Source: Devosia yakushimensis (GTDB taxonomy: Bacteria > Pseudomonadota > Alphaproteobacteria > Rhizobiales > Devosiaceae). Taken from it: a stretch of DNA of 64,000 nucleotides. A program made the translations under genes and the position numbers. The number at the start of each line of letters is the position of its first letter. The first letter of the stretch is position 1. Below the pieces are notes generated by a model. It searched no databases, was not told the DNA's origin, and saw only the letters and a list, made by a program, of their open reading frames with translations. The DNA lies in contig NZ_BSNG01000001.1 of assembly GCF_030159855.1 (NCBI RefSeq), positions 1,860,001 to 1,924,000 on the forward strand, in the 5' to 3' direction. Shown here piece by piece: positions 49,147-57,870 of this stretch.

Positions 49147-50517
49147 CTATTGGGCCGGTACGGCCGCTTCATCGAGCGCTTCGATGCTTTCGCCGCGATC
49201 ATAGACCGCCTGGTCGAGCAGGCCCTCGCGCTTGGCGACGATGGTGGGCACCAGAGCCTGCCCCGCGACGTTGACCGCGGTGCGGCCCATGTCGAGGATC
49301 GGGTCGACTGCGAGCAGGAGGCCCACGCCTTCGAGCGGCAGGCCCAGGGTGGAGAGGGTCAGCGTCAGCATGACGGTGGCGCCGGTGAGGCCGGCGGTGG
49401 CGGCCGAGCCGATCACCGAGACGAAGACGATCAGCAGATAATGCTCGATGCCCAGCGGCACGCCGAAGAACTGGGCCACGAAGATAGCCGAGATCGCCGG
49501 ATAGATCGCCGCGCAACCGTCCATCTTGGTGGTGGCGCCGAGCGGCACGGCGAAGGCGGCATATTCACGCGGTACGCCCAGGTTCTGCTCGGTGATGCGT
49601 TCGGTAACCGGCAGGGTGCCGATGGAGGAACGCGACACGAAGGCGAGCTGAATGGCCGGCCAGGCGCTCTGGAAATAGCGGATGGGGTTGAGGCCATGGG
49701 CCTGCAACAGCACCGGGTAAACTACGAACAGCACCAGGGCGAGGCCGATATAGATGGCGGCCGAGTACCAGCCGAGCTGGGCCAGCGCGTCCCAGCCATA
49801 GACGGCCACGGCATTGCCGAGCAGGCCGATCGTGCCGATGGGGGTGAGGCGGATGACCCACCACAGGATCTTGTGCACGACCTTGAGGAAGGATCGGTTG
49901 AAAGCCAGGAACGGATCGGCGGCGGGGCCGACACGCAGCGCGGCGACGCCGACGGCAATCGACACGACCAGGATCTGCAGCACGTTGAAGCTGAGGCTGG
50001 TGGAGGCCGAACCATCGGTCACGCGGGTCGAGGCGGTGAGGCCCAGAATGTTCGAAGGGATGAGACCCTTGAGGAAATCGAGCCACGAACCGGTGGACGA
50101 CGGCGCCTTGGCGGCTTCGGCTGCAACGGCGGTGTTGAGGCCGGGCTGGATGATCAGGCCGAGCGCAATGCCGATGGCCACGGCGATCAGCGCGGTGATG
50201 GCGAACCAGAGCAGGGTCTGCCAGACCAGCTTGGCGGCATTGTTGAGTTCGCGCAGATTGGCGATGGACGCCACGATGGCGGTGAAGACCAGCACCGGTA
50301 CCAAAGCGCGCAGCAGCGAGACGAAGGACGAGCCGACGGTCGACAGCGTCTGGGTCAGCCAATTGGCATTGCCGGCCGCATCGGGGCCCATATTGCGGGC
50401 GATGAAGCCCAGGATAAGGCCGATGACCATGGCGGCGAGCACCTGGAAGCCGAACGAACGATAGAACGGCTTGGGTGCGCGCGCCGGGCGCGCGGCAGAA
50501 ACAGTGGTTGGGGACAT
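49147..50517 (-). CDS. dicarboxylate/amino acid:cation symporter (DAACS family)
   Basis: This 456-residue membrane transporter takes up C4-dicarboxylates or acidic amino acids with Na+ or H+. It has about eight helices plus re-entrant loops; the serine-rich SRSSIGTLPVT motif near 300 and the TTKMDGCAAIYPAISAIF region near 340 (NMDG of DctA is KMDG here) are family hallmarks. The start at 50517 (MSPTTVSAA) is preferred over 50553. Whether it prefers succinate or glutamate cannot be read by eye. Confidence 0.9.
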   Translation of the reverse strand: MSPTTVSAARPARAPKPFYRSFGFQVLAAMVIGLILGFIARNMGPDAAGNANWLTQTLSTVGSSFVSLLRALVPVLVFTAIVASIANLRELNNAAKLVWQTLLWFAITALIAVAIGIALGLIIQPGLNTAVAAEAAKAPSSTGSWLDFLKGLIPSNILGLTASTRVTDGSASTSLSFNVLQILVVSIAVGVAALRVGPAADPFLAFNRSFLKVVHKILWWVIRLTPIGTIGLLGNAVAVYGWDALAQLGWYSAAIYIGLALVLFVVYPVLLQAHGLNPIRYFQSAWPAIQLAFVSRSSIGTLPVTERITEQNLGVPREYAAFAVPLGATTKMDGCAAIYPAISAIFVAQFFGVPLGIEHYLLIVFVSVIGSAATAGLTGATVMLTLTLSTLGLPLEGVGLLLAVDPILDMGRTAVNVAGQALVPTIVAKREGLLDQAVYDRGESIEALDEAAVPAQ

Positions 50518-50689
50518 GTCAAACCTGTGAAGCACCGAGGAATCGCACACCAATTGAGCGAAGCGCCTCGAAATTAATCACAAGATAGGCCGGTGACAGG
50601 CTTTTTTCTGCGCATCGTTTTCCGTTTGCTGCCAAGGGAAAGAAAATTCTTCTTGGGCAAAGGGCTAAAGCGGCAATCCTGATGCGTAA

Positions 50690-51328
50690 TCAGAGGCGGC
50701 GGGACAGTAGCGTCGTAGCGCCCGCAATGAGCGGCAGCGCCACGAGAACGGCCAGATAGGCCAGTACCAGCACGCCCAGCCCCGGATCGAACCAGGCCAG
50801 CGCCAGCAGGGTCACCCCGGCCAGGCCGCTGGCAATGCCAGTTACCCGATGCACCAGTTTCCAGGCGCGGTCCGAGACAATCGGCCAGGGCATGCGCAGG
50901 CCGGCATAGGTGTTCCGCTCGGCCTCGAAGAACACGATGCCCAGGATCAGCAGGACGATGCCCAGCCCTGCCCCGGTCAGGCGCACGAGGTCGATATCCG
51001 AACCAATACCGATGACCAGCAGCCCGAGCTGGATCGCCGTCACCACAGCGAGCAGCAGGGTCAGTGCCGGGTCGAGAATATGCTGGACCTTGGCCAGGTG
51101 GTTCCTGGTCAGTTGCCGCCCAAGCAGGAAGAAGGCAGCGATGATCAGCACTTCGAACAGCGGCGCGACCGGCAGGGCGACATCGCGCGGCCAGACCCAG
51201 TCGGCCAAGCTCCCCGACCAATGGGCCGCATAGGCGAAATCGGCGGGAATGCGGAAGAAACCAACGCCGGTAATGGCGACGGTGACGGTGAGCAGCAGCA
51301 GGTGGAAGCGGGTAACGAGGCTGGTCAT
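50690..51328 (-). CDS. SdpI-family membrane protein, second copy
   Basis: This 212-residue protein has six helices and an SdpI-like segment YAGLRMPWPIVSDRAWKLVHRVTG near 142-165, aligned in order with the first SdpI-like protein. The DUF1648 sequence is weaker (YAAHWSGSLADWVWPRD). No repressor gene adjoins it. It precedes the symporter gene and follows a VOC gene on the same strand, with a 172-base gap to the symporter. Confidence 0.8.
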   Translation of the reverse strand: MTSLVTRFHLLLLTVTVAITGVGFFRIPADFAYAAHWSGSLADWVWPRDVALPVAPLFEVLIIAAFFLLGRQLTRNHLAKVQHILDPALTLLLAVVTAIQLGLLVIGIGSDIDLVRLTGAGLGIVLLILGIVFFEAERNTYAGLRMPWPIVSDRAWKLVHRVTGIASGLAGVTLLALAWFDPGLGVLVLAYLAVLVALPLIAGATTLLSRRL

Positions 51329-51334
51329 AGCGCC

Positions 51335-51736
51335 TTAGATGGGGAGGTCGCTGCGGAAAACCAGATGCAATTTATTGCCATCGGGGTCGCGCAGATAGGC
51401 GCCGTAATAGCCGGGCGAATAATGCGGGCGAGGTCCTGGCGCGCCTTCGTTGGAGCCGCCGGCGGCAAGGCCTGCCGCATGAGCGATCTCGATTGCCGCG
51501 CTGGAGGGGGCGTTGAAGGCCGTCATGGCGCCATTGCCGGCGCTGGCCGCTTCGCCATTGAAAGGGCTATAGACGTAAAAACGCGGAAAGCTGGTTTCGC
51601 CGACCCAGCACAGCGCTGGGGGGCCACCATCGGGCTCGACCAGACGGCGCTTGAGGCCCAGCGGCAGCAGCACGGCATCATAAAAGCGCCCTGCCCGCTC
51701 GAGATCGCTGGCGCCGACTGTGACGTGGCTGAACAT
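51335..51736 (-). CDS. VOC-family (glyoxalase/bleomycin-resistance-like) protein
   Basis: This 133-residue protein has the paired beta-alpha-beta-beta-beta VOC fold: FSHVTVGASDLERAGRFYDAVL at the start and YLRDPDGNKLHLVFR at the end (His and Glu/His metal positions only partly kept). Members are lyases, dioxygenases or resistance proteins; the activity here is unknown. Its stop is 6 bases from the SdpI-like gene start, so they may be co-transcribed. Confidence 0.85.
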   Translation of the reverse strand: MFSHVTVGASDLERAGRFYDAVLLPLGLKRRLVEPDGGPPALCWVGETSFPRFYVYSPFNGEAASAGNGAMTAFNAPSSAAIEIAHAAGLAAGGSNEGAPGPRPHYSPGYYGAYLRDPDGNKLHLVFRSDLPI

Positions 51737-51754
51737 GGCATCCTCCCCAAAACA

Positions 51755-51778
51755 AAAGGGCCGGTTTCCCGGCCCTTT
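51755..51778 (-). terminator. intrinsic terminator of rplM-rpsI
   Basis: AAAGGGCCGG / CCGGCCCTTT with a 4-base loop (51755-51778) is followed on the minus strand by TGTTTTGG, 22 bases beyond the rpsI stop. Confidence 0.9.
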
Positions 51779-51800
51779 CGCAAAATCGATAAATCCAGGC

Positions 51801-52283
51801 TTAGCGCTTGGAGAACTGGAACGAACGACGGGCCTTGGCCTTGCCGTACTTCTTGCGTTCGACGACGCGGCTGTCGCGGGTCAGGAAGCCACCCTTCTTG
51901 AGGATGGGGCGCAGGGCCGGCTCGAAATAGTTCAGAGCCTTGGAAATGCCGTGACGAACGGCACCGGCCTGACCGCTGAGACCACCACCGGCAACGGTGA
52001 CGACGACGTCGTACTGGTCATTGCGTTCGGTGGCGACGATCGGCTGCTTGACGATCAGCTGCAGAACGGGGCGAGCGAAATAGGTCGCGAATTCGCGGCC
52101 ATTGACGGTCACGGTACCCTTGCCCGGCTTGATCCAGACGCGAGCAACGGCGTTCTTGCGCTTGCCGGTGGCATAGGCGCGGCCGAGCGAATCCAGCTTC
52201 TGCTCATGGATGGGGGCGGTGTTGACGACCGGAGCGACCGAAGTGGTGCCGAGGTCTTCGAGGGAGTTGATGGTGTCGGCCAT
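51801..52283 (-). CDS. rpsI: 30S ribosomal protein S9
   Basis: This 160-residue protein of the small subunit ends in the basic tail KAKARRSFQFSKR, which reaches the P-site tRNA. Family marks are GRAYATGKRKNAVARVWIKPGKG near 33 and GGGLSGQAGAVRHGISKAL near 97. An N-terminal extension of about 30 residues is normal in alphaproteobacteria. It starts one base after rplM ends, in the conserved L13-S9 operon. Confidence 0.97.
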   Translation of the reverse strand: MADTINSLEDLGTTSVAPVVNTAPIHEQKLDSLGRAYATGKRKNAVARVWIKPGKGTVTVNGREFATYFARPVLQLIVKQPIVATERNDQYDVVVTVAGGGLSGQAGAVRHGISKALNYFEPALRPILKKGGFLTRDSRVVERKKYGKAKARRSFQFSKR

Positions 52284-52284
52284 A

Positions 52285-52749
52285 TTACTTCACCCGCACA
52301 TTCTTGGAGTTCATCGCAGCAACATCCAGCTTGGCCGGGTTCTGCGCTTCATGGGGATGCTCGGCGCCGGAATAGACGCGCAGGTTCTTGAGCTGGGCGC
52401 GGGTCAGCGGACCGCCAGGCATCATGCGGCGAACGGCGTTTTCCAGAACGCGCTCGGGGAAACGGCCTTCCAGCAGTTCACGAGCGGTACGGTCCTTGAT
52501 GCCACCGGGATAGCCGGTGTGCCAGTAGAAGCGGTGCTGGTCGAGCTTGCGGCCGGTCAGCTTCACCTTGTCGGCATTGATGACAATGATATTGTCGCCC
52601 ATGTCCATGTGGGGGGTGAAGGTCGGCTTGTGCTTGCCGCGCAGGCGCGAAGCGATGATCGAAGCGACACGGCCCACGACCAGCCCTTCGGCGTCGATCA
52701 GGACCCACTTCTTTTCGATCTCGCTCGGTTTTGCCGAGTAAGTGCTCAT
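52285..52749 (-). CDS. rplM: 50S ribosomal protein L13
   Basis: This 154-residue early-assembly protein of the large subunit has KWVLIDAEGLVVGRVASIIA near 14, FTPHMDMGDNIIVINADKV near 44 and YSGAEHPHEAQNP near 128. The ATG at 52749 (MSTYSAKPSEIEKKW) is the family start; the frame open to 52806 is not. It is the first gene of the L13-S9 operon. Confidence 0.97.
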   Translation of the reverse strand: MSTYSAKPSEIEKKWVLIDAEGLVVGRVASIIASRLRGKHKPTFTPHMDMGDNIIVINADKVKLTGRKLDQHRFYWHTGYPGGIKDRTARELLEGRFPERVLENAVRRMMPGGPLTRAQLKNLRVYSGAEHPHEAQNPAKLDVAAMNSKNVRVK

Positions 52750-52835
52750 CGTTGAATTCCTTAGAGTTCGGGCTTGCCGGCGTTCATCCAAGGAGGAAAG
52801 CGGCATGTTCGGCCGCCCGTGTATGGGGGAAACAG

Positions 52836-52853
52836 AAGGCCGTCAAGGGCCTT
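52836..52853 (-). terminator. weak hairpin between heme A synthase and rplM
   Basis: AAGGCC / GGCCTT with a 6-base loop (52836-52853) is followed on the minus strand by CTGTTTC. The stem is short, so termination may be partial. Confidence 0.35.
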
Positions 52854-52892
52854 AATAAAGACAAGCGATTTCAATCACTTATCTTTGCGGTA

Positions 52893-53966
52893 TTATGATA
52901 CCGCGCGCTTTGCCCGGATCAGGTCGGCCAGATAGAGCATGCCTGCCCCGGCCAGGAGGAAGGCCATGCCCTGGTGGGCGACGGCCAGATCGATCTGCAC
53001 CATGCTCAGCAGGGTCGCAATGCCCAGGCCCACCTGGATCAGCACCATGACAGCCAGCCGCGGCAGCCAGACATTGGCGCCCGAAAAGCCGCCATTGCGG
53101 GCCTGACGCCAGATCAGCAGGCCGAGATAGATGACGATGGCATAGGCAATACAGCGGTGGATGAACTGCACGGTGAGGCCGTTTTCGAAGAAATTGCGCC
53201 AGAGCGGCTCCATGCGGCCCAGGCCCTGCGGAATCAGCGCCCCATCCATCAGCGGCCAGGTATTGTAGCCCATGCCTGCATCGATGCCGGCGACGAAGGC
53301 GCCTGCCGCGATCTGCAAGATGACGAGGGCTACGAACAGTCCGGCGGTCCAGAAATGCACCGGCCGCGCCCCGCCCTCGATACGGGCGGGATGGAGGCTC
53401 CGCGGCACATAGACCAGGGCGATGAAGAGGATTGCCGCCGCGGTCAGATGCGCGGCAAGGCGATATTGCGAGACCGATGTGAGTTCGGTCAGGCCCGAAG
53501 ACACCATCCACCAGCCCAGCACGCCCTGGAAACCGCCGAGCAGGAAGAGGCCGAACAGCGGCCAGGCCAGCTGCGGGGTGAAGCGCTTCTGCGCCAGGAA
53601 GACCAGGAAGGGCACGATGAACAGCACGCCGAGGAACCGGCCCAACAGGCGATGGAACCATTCCCAGAAGAAGATCATCTTGAAGTCTTCCACGCTCATC
53701 CAGGTATTGTTGACCTGGTATTGCGGGATCTGTTTGTAGGCGTCGAATTCGGCCTGCCACTGAGCGTCGTTGAGCGGGGGAATAATGCCTGAGATCGGCT
53801 TCCAGCTGGTGATGGAAAGCCCGGATTCGGTGAGGCGGGTAATGCCGCCGACGATGACCATCAGCAGCACGAAAGCGGCCATGACATAGAGCCAGATGCG
53901 CACCGGACGCAGACGGTCGGCGGGATAGCTGGTCTGGCTGAGGGCGGGCGCAAGGGTCGAAGTCAC
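52893..53966 (-). CDS. ctaA: heme A synthase (COX15/CtaA)
   Basis: This roughly 357-residue, eight-helix membrane enzyme converts heme O to heme A for cytochrome aa3 oxidase. Heme-ligand histidines lie in EWFHRLLGRF near 115, YRLAAHLT near 180, FIHRCIAYA near 260 and VAHQGMAF near 325. RLTESGLSITSWKPISG near 43 is the COX15-type marker. The GTG at 53966 gives the family length; a frame open to 54059 overlaps the DUF2842 gene and is rejected. Confidence 0.93.
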   Translation of the reverse strand: MTSTLAPALSQTSYPADRLRPVRIWLYVMAAFVLLMVIVGGITRLTESGLSITSWKPISGIIPPLNDAQWQAEFDAYKQIPQYQVNNTWMSVEDFKMIFFWEWFHRLLGRFLGVLFIVPFLVFLAQKRFTPQLAWPLFGLFLLGGFQGVLGWWMVSSGLTELTSVSQYRLAAHLTAAAILFIALVYVPRSLHPARIEGGARPVHFWTAGLFVALVILQIAAGAFVAGIDAGMGYNTWPLMDGALIPQGLGRMEPLWRNFFENGLTVQFIHRCIAYAIVIYLGLLIWRQARNGGFSGANVWLPRLAVMVLIQVGLGIATLLSMVQIDLAVAHQGMAFLLAGAGMLYLADLIRAKRAVS

Positions 53967-54035
53967 GGCGGTTTCCCGGTATCGGTTGGGGCAAGGGAGT
54001 GGTATGCCCCCCACACCTATCCCGCAAGAGCATCG

Positions 54036-54257
54036 ATGCCGCACATGACCCAGAGCCACCGCAAGTTGATCGGCGCCGTCCTGACGCTGGTTTCCATCGT
54101 GCTCTGGGCGGCGCTGGGCACCGCGATCTATCTGCTGCTACCGCCCGGACTGCCCGGCTGGGTGCTGATCATCTATTTCATCATCGCGGGAATGGGGTGG
54201 CTGTTGCCCTCCATGGCGATCATCAGGTGGATGGCGCGGCCGGATGCGCGGGGTTAG
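54036..54257 (+). CDS. DUF2842 small membrane protein
   Basis: This 73-residue protein has two hydrophobic segments (near 13-35 and 41-60, the latter GWVLIIYFIIAGMGWLLPSM) and a basic C-terminus. The DUF2842 family is restricted to alphaproteobacteria and often lies near cytochrome-oxidase assembly genes. Function is unknown. Start is ATG at 54036 or 54045. It diverges from the heme A synthase gene. Confidence 0.82.
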   Translation: MPHMTQSHRKLIGAVLTLVSIVLWAALGTAIYLLLPPGLPGWVLIIYFIIAGMGWLLPSMAIIRWMARPDARG

Positions 54258-54281
54258 GAACCGGCGCAAGCATTACCCCAC

Positions 54282-54378
54282 CCACAATCGCCTCCCTCGG
54301 GCTTGACCCGAGGGTCAGTCACAACGCGGCACAAGCGGCGAAAGGTCCTCGGGTCAAGCCCGAGGAAAGCGATTGTGG
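54282..54378. repeat. interspersed double-hairpin repeat, family 1, copy C (complete)
   Basis: This is the most complete copy. The outer arms CCACAATCGC (54282-54291) and GCGATTGTGG (54369-54378) enclose the two inner palindromes CCCTCGGGCTTGACCCGAGGG (54294-54314) and CCTCGGGTCAAGCCCGAGG (54347-54365). It fills the gap between convergent genes and may also act as a terminator. Confidence 0.88.
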
Positions 54379-54419
54379 GGAGGAGAGATCAGGTCCTGCG
54401 ACCGCCACTCTCAAATCCG

Positions 54420-55460
54420 CTAACCCGTGATCCGACCCATGGTCGAAAACACCACTCCGGTTGCGAATACATCGACATAGCGGCGGTTTTGGAAGTAACC
54501 GTTTAGCGATATGCGCGGCAGGGCATGCAAGGTTTGCGCGTGGTGGGCGTAGAGGCCGCCGGGGCGTGTCGTTACGCCGCTGACGAAGCCGAGTTCGCGC
54601 GCCAGGTCGAATTCGCGCTGGCCGGCCGAGGCCGGGCCGCCGATGGGATAGGAAATATGGGCCGGGCGCTTGCCGAATTGGGCGAGCAGCACTTCGGCCG
54701 ATTGCTGCATTTCGGAGCGAGCCTGATCGGCATCGAGCTTGGCCAGTTCGTAGTGATGGACGGTATGGGCGCCGATGGTGCAGAGCGGATCATCGGCCAA
54801 TTGGTGCAGTTCCTGCCAGTCCATGATCAGGTCGCGGCATTGCTGGGCCAGGTCGTAGCCGTAATTGCGGGCAAAGCTGCGCATCAGCTCGACGCGCTCG
54901 GCCTCGGGCATTTTGCGCATGCGCCAATACAGCGTGTCATAGGCCTGCTGCTTTTCGGCCGTGGTGCGGGTGTCGATATAGTCGGTTTCCCCGCCATCGC
55001 TGAGGGCGATTGCCTCCTGGCGGGTAATGATATCCTCGATGGCCTGCCACCAGATTTCGCCGGTGCCATCGACCAGGGCGGTCGGCACATAGAGGGTGAA
55101 TGGCGCCTCGTGGCGGCGGAGAATCGGCAGGCCGTATTGCAGATTGTCCTTATAGCCATCGTCAAAGGTGAGGACGACGAAAGATCGGCCCTTTTCGGTG
55201 GCCTTGAGGCGCTCAATGGCCTCGTCGAGGCTCACGATATCGATATCGAGTTCGCGAATCCGCTCGATGACATAGTCGAGGAAATCCGGGCGTACCTGCA
55301 GAATCGCATTGGGCGAAAAGGCCGCTGGTTCGCCGGGCAAAACCCGGTGCAGGGTGAAGATGACGCCGCGCGATGCCGAGAGCGTCCGCAAGAGGCCAGG
55401 CAAACGCGACAGCCACAGCGCCTCGAACATGGCCCTGATGGCGGTATATTTCAGGGACAT
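54420..55460 (-). CDS. polysaccharide deacetylase family protein
   Basis: This 346-residue carbohydrate esterase 4-like protein probably removes acetyl or other acyl groups from surface polysaccharide. The catalytic TFDDGYKDN motif lies near residue 99 and the metal-binding GAHTVHHYELAKL near 227. No signal peptide is obvious. It follows the co-polymerase gene by 12 bases, so it belongs to the exopolysaccharide locus. Confidence 0.88.
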   Translation of the reverse strand: MSLKYTAIRAMFEALWLSRLPGLLRTLSASRGVIFTLHRVLPGEPAAFSPNAILQVRPDFLDYVIERIRELDIDIVSLDEAIERLKATEKGRSFVVLTFDDGYKDNLQYGLPILRRHEAPFTLYVPTALVDGTGEIWWQAIEDIITRQEAIALSDGGETDYIDTRTTAEKQQAYDTLYWRMRKMPEAERVELMRSFARNYGYDLAQQCRDLIMDWQELHQLADDPLCTIGAHTVHHYELAKLDADQARSEMQQSAEVLLAQFGKRPAHISYPIGGPASAGQREFDLARELGFVSGVTTRPGGLYAHHAQTLHALPRISLNGYFQNRRYVDVFATGVVFSTMGRITG

Positions 55461-55472
55461 TGTCGTCTCCGG

Positions 55473-57731
55473 TCAGGCGGCAACGCGCTCGGGGGCGGCG
55501 GCGATCTCGACCGGGCCAAATCCGGCCGAGGTCAATTGATTGCGGGTTTGTTCGATGGCTTCGAAGCCATCTTCCTTGCCAGCAACCAGCAGAATGCGGC
55601 CATCCAGCCCGCCGAACATGGAGAGCGTCGAGGCAATGCCCACCGGGCCGGTCATGATCACGACCACCTCGTAGATATCGCCCAGGGCCTCGATCAGGGT
55701 GATCGGCTTGGTGGAGCGCCGGTCGATGGCAGCCCCCTGCCCCCATGGGATTTCGGCGAAGCTGTTATCGGCGGACTTGTGCACGACATCGCCGAAGCTC
55801 ACGGCCTCTACGCTGAGATCGGTCAGACCCGGTTCTTCGGACAGGCGGCCACTGCCGGCGTCGACCAGGGCAACGCTCAGCCCCTTGGCCAGCGCGTCGC
55901 CCACCAATTCCTCGGCAAGATCCTCGCATTCGTCATTGGCATTGTGTCCGGCCAGGATGACCAGATGGGTGCGCCCCAGCACAAGATCGGATGCAAGCTG
56001 GCTGTAGCTGATGGCGTGCGGCAAGGCAGAGGCCTTTGCCGGCTCGGTGGCAGGTTCGGCCATGGGCTCGGCGGCGATTTCCGCTTTCGCCTCGGCAACG
56101 GCGAGAGGCTCGGCCATGAGCGGCTGGACAGGCTCAACCGGCGTCTGCTTTGGCGCCAGAACCGGAGGCTCTTCCTTTGCTGCCATAACGGGTTCGACCC
56201 GCTCCGGATCAGGCTTTGATTCAGGCGCGGGCTCGGCAACGGCTTCGGCCGCGGCCGGTTCTTCCCAGCGCTGGTCGGGCTCGAGTTCGTCTTCCGAGAA
56301 GGGGACTTCCTCAAGCTCATCCTGCGGGCGGGCGCCGGGAACAATGGCTCGGCCCGAGATCAGTTCAGAAAAGATGACGAGGCCGGTCTGCAGCGCCACC
56401 GAGACTATGCCGACGGCCAAGAGCACCATCTGGGTGCGCGGCGAGGCCGGCGTTACGGAGGGCGCCGCCACGCTGATCACACGCACGTCCGGCAGGGCCG
56501 AATTGGAGTCGGTGCGCGAAACCGCTTCATTGTAGCGCTGCAGATAGCCTTCGAGCAGGTCGCGCTGAGCCTTGGCCTCGCGCTGCAGGCTATCGAGCGT
56601 CACCGTATCCTGGGTGGCGGTAGAAGCGGAAGATTTGACGCGGGTGAGATCGGCCTGGAGCGAGGCTTCGACATCGGCTTCGACCTGGGCCTCGGCCTCA
56701 AGGGCGTCGGCCACACGGCGACCTTCCAGCGAGATCTGGTTGTTCAGCTCGGCGATCTGGGCGTTCAACGCCTGAATCGTAGGGTGATTGGCCAGCAGGG
56801 TCGCCGAGCGCTGGGCCTTTTCGCCCTGCAACCGAGCCTTTTCCTCGCTGAGCTGCTGGATGACGGGGGTCTGGCGCACATCGTTGAGGCTGTCGATGGG
56901 CTGGCCGCGATCAAGCAGGCCGCGAATGACGGCGGCACGCGACAGGGCCGTGTTCTTGCGTTCCTGGGCGGCGCTGATCTGGGTGGCAATGGTGGAGAGC
57001 TGCTGATCGACCAGGCTCGTATTATTGCCGCCGGTGAACAGATCGTTGTTCACCTTGAAGTCGGCGACGGCGCGCTCGGCATCAGTCACCCGGACCCGCA
57101 GCTTGTCGATTTCGTCGCGCAGCCAGGTCGAGGCCTCGGCCGTGTCGGAAAGCGAGAGCTGGGCGCGGCGCGTGACATGGGCATTGGCGACGGCATTGGC
57201 GATATCGGCGGCCAGTTGCGGATTGGTCGAGCGGACCTGCACCGAAATGATGCGCGAGTCGCGCTCCTGCACCACTGTCATGCGGTCATAAAGCGTGTTG
57301 AGCACCGTTTCATCGACGCTGACGGGCGCCGATTTGCGCCCCAGCATCTGCGAGACAAGCGCCATGGGCGAGAAACCGCCGCCGGCAGAACCATTGAATT
57401 CCGGCACCGAGCGCAGATCGAGCTGATCGACGACTGCCAGCAGCGTATCGCGCGACTTCAACAGCTCGATCTGACTGGAGACCACGCTGGCATCGGTCGG
57501 ATTGGAGGACGGAGCCTCGTTGGAGGCGCGGGTATAAACATTGTCGCGCTGTTCGACGAGGATCGAAGCCGTGGATTCATAAAGGCGCGGCTGGAACATC
57601 AGGAATGCGAAAGCGGCCGCCAACAACAGCAGCGTAACGACAATGATCCGCGGCAGACGTTTGAAGACGGCGCCGAACACCGCTCCCACATCTATTCGCG
57701 CATCGCGCACAGCCGGCGACTCATAGGCCAT
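55473..57731 (-). CDS. Wzc/GumC-like polysaccharide co-polymerase with degenerate kinase domain
   Basis: This 752-residue inner-membrane protein has helix 1 near 29-46, a Wzz domain, a long periplasmic coiled coil (about 180-400, rich in Ala/Glu/Gln), helix 2 near 432-455 and an acidic Pro/Glu-rich linker (about 475-570). The C-terminal domain (573-752) has the outline of a BY-kinase or ParA-type ATPase, but the Walker A loop is AGHNANDE with no GKS/T, and the end lacks a Tyr cluster. It controls chain length and export of polysaccharide, presumably without phosphorylating itself. It diverges from the wza-like gene. Confidence 0.9.
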   Translation of the reverse strand: MAYESPAVRDARIDVGAVFGAVFKRLPRIIVVTLLLLAAAFAFLMFQPRLYESTASILVEQRDNVYTRASNEAPSSNPTDASVVSSQIELLKSRDTLLAVVDQLDLRSVPEFNGSAGGGFSPMALVSQMLGRKSAPVSVDETVLNTLYDRMTVVQERDSRIISVQVRSTNPQLAADIANAVANAHVTRRAQLSLSDTAEASTWLRDEIDKLRVRVTDAERAVADFKVNNDLFTGGNNTSLVDQQLSTIATQISAAQERKNTALSRAAVIRGLLDRGQPIDSLNDVRQTPVIQQLSEEKARLQGEKAQRSATLLANHPTIQALNAQIAELNNQISLEGRRVADALEAEAQVEADVEASLQADLTRVKSSASTATQDTVTLDSLQREAKAQRDLLEGYLQRYNEAVSRTDSNSALPDVRVISVAAPSVTPASPRTQMVLLAVGIVSVALQTGLVIFSELISGRAIVPGARPQDELEEVPFSEDELEPDQRWEEPAAAEAVAEPAPESKPDPERVEPVMAAKEEPPVLAPKQTPVEPVQPLMAEPLAVAEAKAEIAAEPMAEPATEPAKASALPHAISYSQLASDLVLGRTHLVILAGHNANDECEDLAEELVGDALAKGLSVALVDAGSGRLSEEPGLTDLSVEAVSFGDVVHKSADNSFAEIPWGQGAAIDRRSTKPITLIEALGDIYEVVVIMTGPVGIASTLSMFGGLDGRILLVAGKEDGFEAIEQTRNQLTSAGFGPVEIAAAPERVAA

Positions 57732-57822
57732 CGCATTCCCTCGCTTGTTGCCAGGTTTTATCGCCGCAACGTAGTAAGCAATCCGTTAAACTTCTTGCAG
57801 ATCGCAATAGTACGATGCCGCT

Positions 57823-57838
57823 TTAAGGGAATTCTTAA
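57823..57838. promoter_or_regulatory. AT-rich dyad in the divergent EPS promoter
   Basis: TTAAG-GGAATT-CTTAA (57823-57838) lies in the 139-base gap between the divergent co-polymerase and export genes, 33 bases before the wza-like start. A shared regulator site is likely, but the protein is unknown. Confidence 0.35.
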
Positions 57839-57870
57839 CCATAGCCGGATGACATTGGCGCTATCTTGAA

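Noticed and set aside
50518..50689. possible small gene between the symporter and second SdpI-like gene
   Set aside because: No frame with a ribosome site and coding-like composition was seen; it is probably only the symporter promoter and leader.
54525..56219. 564-residue plus-strand ORF
   Set aside because: It is antisense to the deacetylase and co-polymerase genes, both well supported by motifs.
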